DNA of 64,000 bases, taken from the NCBI RefSeq assembly GCF_000003815.2, contig NC_049980.1, forward strand, positions 3,512,207 through 3,576,206. The letters run 5' to 3'. The stretch comes from Branchiostoma floridae. Taxonomy: Eukaryota; Chordata; Leptocardii; Amphioxiformes; Branchiostomatidae. Shown here one piece after another: positions 12,590 to 23,800 of this stretch; the first letter of the stretch is position 1; every line of letters begins with the position of its first letter. The notes under the pieces were generated by a model. It saw only the letters and a list, made by a program, of their open reading frames with translations. It made no database searches and was not told the origin of the DNA. Made by a program: the position numbers and the translations under genes.

Positions 12590-13975
12590 TCGGCGACCTC
12601 ATACCTCCATGAAAATTTAGAGCTTTTGTAAATTTCATGCAATTGACTAACACATTAACATAATTTATGTGTGGTGTTGTTCATCATTGACTAACGTACA
12701 CATGTCACAAGTATAAAATTCCAATCATTAGACAAAAATCAGCTTTGCAATTTTTACATAAATTATGCAAATAAGTTCCTCATTACCATATTTGGTATCT
12801 GCTTATATTCCATCTATCATAATTAATAAGTGTTACATTTATTGAAGTCCAGTTATTGCTAATAATGGTATTATACAATTTCCTCATTAATTATGCAAAT
12901 ACGGTCCTCATTTGCATAACATGTATATCATTATGAACACCTTTGCCTAAGCTACCTGCACCCCTAAAATGATGAGAATCCGTCAATCCTTTCTGCAGTT
13001 ATCCTCTTTGGAATGTCTTGACAAAAATGCCCATGCAGTTTCGAAATTACATGTTAGGGGGCTGAAATCTGCCCTACTTTGTCATGACACTGCAAGCTAT
13101 CTACCACCCAAATGTCAAGACTATATCATGTCCGGGACAAGAGATACATTGAAAAAACTGCTGTGATAGAATATTCTCATTAATTATGCAAATTTACTCC
13201 TATTTTGCATAGTTAGTATCATATCTTGTACAACATTGTCTAAGGTACCTACATACCAAAAATCATGAAAATCTGTTGTTCCCTTCTTGAGTTATCCTCT
13301 TCAGAAGTTTTTGACAAAAATGCCCCTGCTATCCCAAACCTAGTCGGTAGGGGGCCAAAACTTATGTCACTTATTCCTGGGCTGAAATCTGCCCCACTTT
13401 GTCATGACACTGCAAGCTATCTACCACCCAAATGTCAAGACTATATCATGTCCGGGACAAGAGATACATTGAAAAAACTGCTGTGATAGAATATTCTCAT
13501 TAATTATGCAAATTTACTCCTATTCTGCATAGTTAGTATCATATCTTGTACAACATTGTCTAAGGTACCTACATACCAAAAATCATGAAAATCTGTTGTT
13601 CCCTTCTTGAGTTATCCTCTTCAGAAGTTTTTGACAAAAATGCCCCTGCTATCCCAAACCTAGTCGGTAGGGGGCCAAAACTTATGTCACTTATTCCTGA
13701 GCACAAGAGCTATCTAACACTCAAAAATCATGACCATAGCGTGTTCAGAACAAGAGATAGCAAAACCGGAAGTTGCGCTGCAGTACCAAGGGAAGCCGCT
13801 AGGGGGCCCAAAATCTAATCACTTCTAGCTTTCATCGCACCCCACCAACACACCAAGTATGAAACTAATCCATTCAGCCGTTCTTGAGTTATCTTGTTGA
13901 CAGACAGACAGACAGACACACACACAAACGCTGGGTAAAATATAACCTCCATGACATTTCATGGAGGTAAATATT
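12590..13975. repeat. AT-rich interspersed repeat with ~300-320 bp internal tandem units
   Basis: Three head-to-tail units begin near 12880, 13172 and 13492; the last two are almost identical with a 320-bp period. Each carries attatgcaaat. The block is bounded by acctccatgaaa (near 12602) and its inverse (near 13964). It ends in a small hairpin (cctccatgacatttcatgg) preceded by a GACA microsatellite. The ORFs of 65-77 aa inside are repeat shadows. The transposon class is not clear. Confidence 0.7.
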
Positions 13976-14823
13976 GTTTTCTACTAGAAAGGAATGAAGT
14001 CTTGTAAAAATGAGAGAATGTCTAAACGACATGTTAATGTGTATGACAAACCACATGAAAAACAGATCTGTTGTGAAAATGTAATTTTCCTTAAAAAATA
14101 CTAATTGAAAGGACGCGTAGAAAGAAGTAACTTCATAAGTTATTTATTTTGTCATACAGTATTTCTTTCACTGCCAGTGTCCACGTGCATATCTGTAGCT
14201 GATGACACAGCTCAAAGTCTGTCACGAAAATGTAAAATTCACAAGAGACGATATACATATATATTCAAACTTTCATATGTTGTAGGACAATGTAAACTAA
14301 GGATCAAGCAGATGTGTATGTGTACATGTGCTTAGTCTTTAAAAAAGACTAGTGCTAATTGCTGGCCTGCATATCAGTCAGAACTAGGAATCATAGATCT
14401 GCAAAAGTGCCAGGGCTGAAAGAAACAGCAAAAAATGCATTGAAATCACAAATGATTAAAGTGTTTGAACATTGTGTGTTCAACATACATTTACATGTAC
14501 ATTATATATCCAGATTCCCAATAGAATCTGGAAATAGATTCTGACGAAATAAAAAAAATTAGGACAACAAATATAATTCTTTCAAGGAAAGCAATCAATC
14601 TGTTACTGTATCTAAAGCAACTGTCCCAGTGTCACATTAAAAAACACACACACACAAGACAGTTGAACTCATGGACAAGACCATTGAATTTAAACTTAAC
14701 AAATATGTATGATCATGCTTGAAAGAAAAACACATCTTACTTGAGGAAAACATACTGTTAGATAAAACAACAGTCACTGTACAACATACTTATTCATCAT
14801 CACTGACAGTCTTAGCTGACATT
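13976..14823. other. Intergenic between the kinase-like gene and CATSPER2
   Basis: AT-rich sequence with no coding pattern. It should contain the CATSPER2 3' UTR on the minus strand. Confidence 0.4.
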
Positions 14824-17800
14824 CTAAATCGGAACACATAAAACATATTTTACAGTCAGTAACTCACATGCGAGGCGGTGCAGCTCCATGCGCTCCTCCA
14901 GATTGTCCTGCAGTCTCTCCATGAGTCGGTAGTACTTAAACAGGGTGTCCCTGGGCCAGACTGTCTCATGGATGGCCTCAGACAGGACTGTCATGTTCTC
15001 CTGAACAATCCTGTCCCAGTCTGGCAAAAAAACGAAACTCGACTTAATTATCTGAAAGATATGGAAATCTCTGAGGCTGTATCTGTGAGTGTCAGTTAGA
15101 GTACTTAAACAGGGTGTCCCTGGGCCAGACTGTCTCGTGGATGGACTAAGACAGGACTGTCATGTTCTCCTGAACAATCCTGTCCCAGTCTGGAATAAAA
15201 CAAAAGTTAAACTCAATTTAATAAGCTCAAAGATACAGAAATCTCTAATGCCAGTATTACTGACAAACACCTGCCACCTGGGTGTCCCTATAATAAGGTA
15301 GTACTTAAACAGGGTGTCTCTCTGCCAGACTGTCTCGTGTATGGCCTCGGACAGGACTGTCATGTTCTCCTGAACAATCCTGTCCCAATCTGGAATAAAA
15401 CAAAACTCAATTTAGTAAGCTCAAAGATACTGATATCTTGGAATCTGTCTCCATGAGTAAAAAAATTGTGTATATTTAATAATTTACAGCAGGAGAATAC
15501 CCCATATTATAGTCATTATGTCAATGTCATCACACTGTCAGATGAACCATCATTACAATGAATAGATTTCAGTTTCGTTTGTCTCCCTCCGTCCTTACCT
15601 GCATCAGTTTTCTCAGCCTCCAGCAGGTGATCGCTGATGTTCCGCTGCACGCTTTCCGCATCTTGGTCCATGAAACTTACGAGAAGACATAATACATTTC
15701 CAAGTCATGAGAGGGCATTCAAATGTACAATTATGTAAATTTGATAGTAATATGAAGTTTATGAAGACAAATACATGTATTATTCATTCACACTAGAAAT
15801 GTATGGGGGATTTAGTCTTGAACTACTTTTTGATCAACACACTGAGGTAATTTTTGTACCTTCATGAATTTGTAACTTCATGAATTTTGTTGTTCCCAGG
15901 ACTTACACATGTACTAACAGTTGAAGCGAGAGAAAGGAGTTCCTATTTGTAAGTTTGCTGTTGAAAAAATTCAATCTGTATTACTGATAGTAAAACATTA
16001 GAAAAGTATATCTTATATATTTAATCAAACTAGCTACTGATAGGGGCCCCTGACATGAATGGGCAGCTGTCAGCTAATTTTACATAGGCTATGTCCAGAA
16101 AAGAGAGGCCAACATGAAATAAAACCACCATGAACACTAAACACAAAAATCGACATGACTGTACACTACAAATAAAGTTAAAATGCTATTTATAATAAAT
16201 GTAACATTGTATGCATGAACATGTGGAGTTTATCTACTGAGAGTCATCCCCTCACCTGATGGCACTCTTAGAAGGCTCCTCTGGGCCAGTGCTGAAGGAA
16301 GAAGAAGTTCTGTCAATTCTTGATGGACAAATAATGATATATTAAATTGTACACAAACCATAGGAGAGTACGTAACAACTGTATATTATACAATTTTATC
16401 TGCCATGAGATTTCTGATGAATTGAAACATTCGGTCATCATTGTCCTTGTGGCCAAAGGATGAACATTCAATACTTTGTTAGGCAAGTATATATATATAT
16501 ATATGACACGTGCCACATACAATGTAAATGAAATGGTTTATACATGTAATTATTCAAGAAACATATTCCTTCTGTACTCTGCTTTTAAATTGTCAGAACA
16601 TTAATTTAAAAGCATTTCTAAAGTGTCTCTCACCTGAGAAATGACCTTGTAGGAGACACCGTCTCTGTGATGACTGTTGTCTCCAAAACCTCTTCAGTAC
16701 TTTTAGCCTCCCTCACCCCACTGAAATCAGATTTCATTTGAGAACTGAATATTATTATTAACTTTTACAACAATTCTAAGAGCCAATAGGTTCCGGGTTC
16801 AATACTTACCAGGCAATAACATTGTGCTCTGATTGGAAAAGCACTTAATGGACACAGTACACACCATGACAGTTAAGTGATGCTACCAAGATTCTTTGGC
16901 TAATCATGTGACTTCAAAAGGGTGCCAAAACACACACACTGGTGCCCGATACATCATTAGGGGTGGGTACCGGTACAGAAAATTCAGGTCCGGTTCAGGT
17001 GCAGAGGATCAGGTACAATTGTCCGGACCTGAACCTGGACCAGATTCAGTATGACTCATGCCAATAATCCATCTCACTGCAAAGAAATCTGTTTGGTGGA
17101 GTATTCGACTCAAACTGGCGTTTTAAAATCAAACAACGCTAACTGCACCTGTACGACTGACTGTAAAACTTAGTAGAAATGACTATAGACTCTACTCTAC
17201 TTCACTTTGTCATTTTCTTCCACCTGCAAGCACCAAAACGTGTGAATACCCAATCAAATAATCTGTCAATTTTTTTATAGGTCCAACATCCGGTTCACCT
17301 AATTTTTTCAGGTCGTTTTTTTCTGGACCAGTCCAATAAGAAAAACTGGTTTTCCACCGGTACAGGCGTACTGATACCCAGCCCTAATGTACATATAGAT
17401 GCTTACATCTGCCACCAAAAGCTGTAATGTTTTTCATAGCTATTTAAGACAGACAGACAAATAAACATTGATAGAAATCACCAACCTCTCTGCCTGTCCA
17501 CTCATTAGGCTTTGACGGCTGTCACGTCTGGAATAAATACCACAAAATTATCAGACATGTATGAATGGGCAGAATACCATCATGTACGTGTATCAAACAG
17601 CCACTGTTATTTCCTGTAACAGTTATAAATAGTAACAGCTTGTGACAGTTCTTTTTCAGTTTTTAGTGTCTCCTGCACTTCAGCTTTCCTTTCTGGTAGT
17701 TTACATTTTTCAGTTATAGACTTAAACTAATATAGATCACTGCATGCTATCGACATAATTTATGTCATACCTGTGACGCGAAAACGTTCGATACGAGCGC

Positions 17801-20800
17801 CCCAAATTTGTTCAACTTCTGGCGCATTTCGCATCAAAACATGGACTTTCTCAGGTGGGTATGACATAAATAAAATACAACACGGTGTATTCCGCATTAG
17901 GTTGGTCCGGCTTGTAGTTGTACCTCGGGTGATACAGAATACACAATTCTATATATACGTAATTGCTGGCCATCTGGATCAAATTCCACAGATCTGTGGG
18001 CCTGAGTTTGATCCAACCATTAGTTCCATCTCAGTCTGGACATGTTGCAAGGGATTGCATTGATTTCGTCTTGTGGAAGGGATGTAAAATTGGGAACCCG
18101 TGTTTGGAGGTGCCTTTAAGCACGTAAACAGCCTCATTTCTCAGATTGGGTATGTATCTACTGACTGCAATGATACACCATATGATGGTGAATACACAAA
18201 TTAAAAGTGCAAGATATTATACATGTTGGAGACCTTTTTCTTGAGTCTCTACTCCAATTTCAGCCATGTTAATGTGCTTGGGTGGTCAAACACACATTGT
18301 GAAGCAGGGCTCGAAATCCTTTTTTCTGCATACCTGCACCACTCTGAATTTAGGAAGTATGAATCATACTAATATTGTTGAGGAACCACTGTTATGTTTT
18401 CTTTTATACCTAATAGGTGTTAACGGTCAATGCAGCTAATAACAATTCACATACACCTACATCATAGGACATCTACATGTATGTATGTATAAAACCCAGT
18501 ACATGGACCAGTGTAGGTTAGGTGCAGGTAGACACCAGAAATACCTGCACAGCTCCAATTTTACCTGCACTAACCTGTATATACCCAGTACATGGACCAG
18601 TGTAGGTTAGGTGCAGGTAGACACCAGAAATACCTGCACGGCTCCAATTTTACCTGCACTAACCTGCATATGCAGGTGGTATTTCGAACCCTACATGTAT
18701 GTAGGTATAAAGGCTAACTACATTGTACTACATCAGTGTATGCCATCATCATCATACATTAAGTTAATGTCACCTGTTAGATAGCTCGTTCTTGAGTTTT
18801 TCCTCCATCTCTGCCACCTGGATGGCTCGCTCGTACTGCTGAACCTCCACAACAAGGTCGTTACGGATGTTCTGGAAGTTGTTCACTGGACATAACAAAA
18901 AGGCCTATCAATATCACTATTAGAACTGTCCAGTGAAACCATGGCTGTTCGGTATCCCCATTTAAGGTGTCTAGCAAAATGCTGTTGCTACCTTTGGGAG
19001 CGGACCAAAGCTGACACCTGTATCTAGTGGTGTGTACCTAAACTCATACATGCAAATGATATACAGCCAGTGTAAACATGAAATATTTTTTATATTTTTC
19101 CAGTGCAAATTTCACTGTCTATGGAAGGTTTTAGATGGTTCAGAACAAAAAAAGGGAATATAACTTATAAGTGACAGATAGCTTTTTGCAAGTCTGGACT
19201 TGGCTCTGGACATTTGGGTTTTTTTTGGACTTGGACCTAAACATTTTTAGGTCCAATTCCAAGTCCGGGCTTTAGGTACACACCACTACCTGTACCACCT
19301 GTAGTGTCCGTACGACCTGTAGTGTCCGTACCCCTTTAGTGTCTGTACCCCCTGTTAGTAGTCTAGCACCCCTTGTAAGATCCACAACCCCGGTTCTGTT
19401 CTGTATCCCCTATGGTGACTGTACCTCTGGCGTGTCCGTACCTCCTGTAGTGTTGGTAATTGTAACGGAAACTTGACTCACCCATGATGCCCACAAAGAT
19501 GTTGCGGAAGATGAAGGAGCCAATGAAGATCCAGAGGATGACATAGAAGCCAGACAGGACGGGGTTGGCCACCTTCACCAGGTCCATCAGCAGCTCGTGC
19601 CAGTGGTCCAGTGTGAAGAGCTGGATCAGCGTGATGAACGCGTTCTGGATGGAGCTGGGATTCAAAGAGATGAGAACATCTATGATTAATGGCTTTGATA
19701 TTATCAGGTAGTATCAGGTAGCCTAGGTACCATCTGGGTAACACATGTAGTTTGCTCCTATGTTTGCTTCTGCGACCTGTCTGGGGAACTGTACATTTTG
19801 TATATTAAAAATTCTTTTGGTGCAGACATCAGTACTTAATGAGCAAATTAAGGAATTGTTTGAACAGACGTTCCAACACCTGTTCAAATACAGTGATCAG
19901 TTAACCATTTCAAATTTCTTGGGTAGAAGAAGTGAAAATACATGTACATGTAGTAGCGAACTACTACCCGGATGGGACCAATCAGACTGCCCTTATCCAA
20001 AACTTGGATGAGAATTGAATATTACATGCGTTAGTGATGTCCAAATTTCCAGATGGGATAGCAGAGAAGAAACTGTATATAGATATATGTCAGAGAGAAC
20101 TATAATCCAGATGGTACCCAGGGTATGTGTCAGGTACAGGTTGAAGAAGATCCTGGATGAGAATGGAATGTTCCAGGCATTAGAGATAAAGTTTCCAGAC
20201 AGGACAGCAGAGAAGCGACTGTATATACCCTGGTAGTGCATAATAAATGTCAGAGAGAACTACTATCTGGATGGTACCCAGGCTATGTGTCAGGTACATG
20301 TGTTGAAGGAGGTCCAGAGAATGGTATAGAAACCAGACAGGATGGTTTTGTGTCTGACAGTGGTACAGCATATTGATCTGAGCTGCATCAATGTGAGCGT
20401 TGAAGGTGACACTTCTTGATAAATATGCATATGATGATGTTGGCTTGCCATTATCAGTGGGGCAAAAATCAGAGTACTTTTTTTTTGTGTATTTAACAGA
20501 TATCAAGTTGATGGGCAAAATTTTTAAAATTACAATTTGATATCCCAAAAAACCTTGCCCTTCAGCACCAAAGACAGTACAACGTATATCTGCGGGTAAC
20601 CTATATCCATTGTTTTTGTATAAGGGATTAGGGATATGAAGTAGACGGAATGTGGTTTAAATGCAATTTGAAACCATAGTTGACTCAATGTCCCTAAATA
20701 CCCCGTTTTCACAAAGAGCAGATAAATGGTACCCCACGGATAAAAGGGAACTAGGGTTACGTGGTTCATACATGTTGCTGAAAATAATTTTATCAGGTTG

Positions 20801-23800
20801 GTAGGATATAAGACATTAGAGTTTACTGTTACATAACCAGGATTCAAAATCAAGGGGACGGAAAATGATTTCNNNNNNNNNNNNNNNNNNNNNNNNNNNN
20901 NNNNNNNNNNNNNNNNNNNNNNNNNNNNNNNNNNNNNNNNNNNNNNNNNNNNNNNNNNNNNNNNNNNNNNNNNNNNNNNNNNNNNNNNNNNNNNNNNNNN
21001 NNNNNNNNNNNNNNNNNNNNNNNNNNNNNNNNNNNNNNNNNNNNNNNNNNNNNNNNNNNNNNNNNNNNNNNNNNNNNNNNNNNNNNNNNNNNNNNNNNNN
21101 NNNNNNNNNNNNNNNNNNNNNNNNNNNNNNNNNNNNNNNNNNNNNNNNNNNNNNNNNNNNNNNNNNNNNNNNNNNNNNNNNNNNNNNNNNNNNNNNNNNN
21201 NNNNNNNNNNNNNNNTTGATATACGAGTTTCATACATGTGCTTTAGTCCAGGGTTGCAGCCAGCCTGAAATCATTTTCCGTCCCCTTGATTTTGAATCCT
21301 ATCGAGCGCTGAAGGTGCAAAGTTTCTAGGGGAGTCTGGGGGCATCCTCCTTTGAATAAATTTGAAATCTAGACCCTCTGAAATGCTATTTCCTACATTT
21401 TAAGGTGTAAATTTTGCTGGTAGACTAAGTTATTCATCTTTTTGGTGAAAATTACACAAGAGAGACAGTTTTTTTATATATTTATTGACTTAACATATAG
21501 GTTTTTGTCCATCACAGAGGACGGAATGGGCAAAATTTTGTTCCGTCCCCAGCTGTAAAATTCTACCAAAGGACGGAAGGACGGGTTCTAGCTACAAACC
21601 TGTGCTTTACATACCTAAAGCTAAAGGAGAATTCTTATTACACAACCAGTGGGTACTTACATAGCTTAAGTTTCAATGTCTCTCAGACACCTTCGTCAGA
21701 GCTTCTAACTGAAGTTCTGCTTTTCACCGCTATAAGTAGCCCACGTAGGTGGCGCTTTTGCGGAAACAGTTAGAAGCAGAACTCCAGTTAGAAGCTCTGA
21801 CAAAGGTGTCTGAGAGACATCAAAACGTAAGCTATGTAAGTACCTACTGGTTGTGTAATATTAGAATTCTCCTTCATCCTATATTCTACCAACCTGATGA
21901 AACTATTTTCGGAAATACCTAAAGCTATTCTGGTACTCCAGGTAAATCCCCTCAGCGTTGGTGTAGTTCTCAAAGAAGATGATGCCCATGATGGCGAAGA
22001 TGTACATGAAGGTCAACAGCAGCAGCAAGATGAAGGTCATGGACTGGGCAGAAGAGATGTCAGAAACATTAAGGCACAAAATTTGGAAAAGAAACTTTTA
22101 AGTACTAGAAAGGCAACATTTTCGCAAAAATTCAGAATGTTTTCCCTCTAGCCTTTTGTCATAACAGCTAATATTCAAGCTAAGCTCTGATCATGATAGC
22201 TAATGTCAGAAGAGAGAAGAAAAAGAACATATCAGCAAAAACAACAATCCCCCACCGAAGTAAACAAAACTACCATTTTTGCATGGCATAAGCATGGTAT
22301 CCATCTACAAGGTGTAATTAGCTGCCAGGTCCCTAACAAATTCAAAGAACCTTTTTTTGGGGGGGAGGGAAAGGGTATGGTTACAGGCACTTATTAGACA
22401 GGCTGGGCTGCTGTATGGCAGCTTCACATAAGGATGAAAGTAAGACAAAACAGATAACAACTATATCAAGAGTCTCCCCCAAATAATAATAATAACAATT
22501 TCTTATCTATCTACTCTGTCTTATTAGCTTCATCATGGAAGTCTTATTTCCTGTATGCTACATTTGCCATCTTTGCTGTCAAGTTTATCCGTGCAATGGC
22601 TTGAACAGACTTGAGGACTAAAGAGGATACTGGATTCTAAATCAACCTAAAAATTGTATTTGTCATCGTATTAGTCCTACCTGAAATGCCTTGGTGATGG
22701 CCAGAGCGATGAGTCGGACTTGGCGGAAACGGGAAACCATCTTTAGCGACCGCAGCACGCGGAAGATGCGCATCTGCTTGGCGATGTCGCCGAGACCGCC
22801 CGTTCCAACATCTCCAGTCATATTCATGACCTCAGGGACTACAGACTAGGGGTGGGGGGTGTGGAGAAATGTTTTCAATGCAATATATTATGCAGGCATT
22901 GTATATGTCATATCTGGGCCTTGATAATGTTCCATACAGGTGTGACAGACCCATTACCCTACGCAGAGGCATCAAACGGCGCCAGCAAACCGCCTCTTGT
23001 CTGTATACTCTGCTATCTCAACAGTCACCATCAGTTCCTGTGGGCGTCGCCACAAACCAGCTATCAGCCAATCATATTTTTATAAGAGGCCTATCAGTTT
23101 TCAAAGGGATCTCGCATGTATAAGGGTAAGCTCATTAATATTTATAAGCAGGGTGGTCAGTAACTGATGGTGACAGTTGAGATAGCAGAGTACAGACAAC
23201 AGGCAGTTTGCTGGTGACGTTGGCTGTCTCTGCATAGGGGAATGGGCAGACCGAGGTTCTACTGTTATCACATGGGCTTCAGAATCTATATAGTAACTCT
23301 ATCACACATCGCAAAGTGCACCAATGTTGAAAATTCAAATGCTGGACTCGGATGATGGACACATAATATGTGGTTTATTCCGCATTGACGTGGTTACTAG
23401 CCCTCCTCAGATGTTAGTCAAAATATCTGTGTCCTTTGGGTGATCCTACCTGCGGTTGGGCTTGTCAGTCTTCAGGTGATATTTTAATACCTAAAAATAC
23501 ACGGTATTGTATTCTTGATGTTTACTGAGCTTCGCATGATACACATTACTTCTGGTGGCTCAGATTGTACTAACTGTAACATCTGAGTGTTTGTTTGGTC
23601 AATTCTAGATCTATGCTTTGATCCAACTATCAGTCAATTTAGCTACATGCTTTTCTTGATGATATCAAGTACCAATTCTGAATAGTTCTGCAGAACAAAA
23701 TGTCAACAATCTGAAACTACATGTTACGCTAGTTTACCTTTCCTCTTGGGGTAACCTTTATCCGTTCTTTTTAAGAACAATGTATTTGGGGATATCATGT

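Noticed and set aside
12969-13818. Three similar 65-77 aa ORFs (MKICCSLLELSS...)
   Set aside because: They arise from tandem units of an AT-rich interspersed repeat and have no splice or start support.
14878-15301. Plus-strand ORFs with a shared GVPGPDCL motif
   Set aside because: Antisense to the duplicated CATSPER2 last exon.
20530-21329. ORFs spanning the N gap
   Set aside because: The frame runs through unknown bases.
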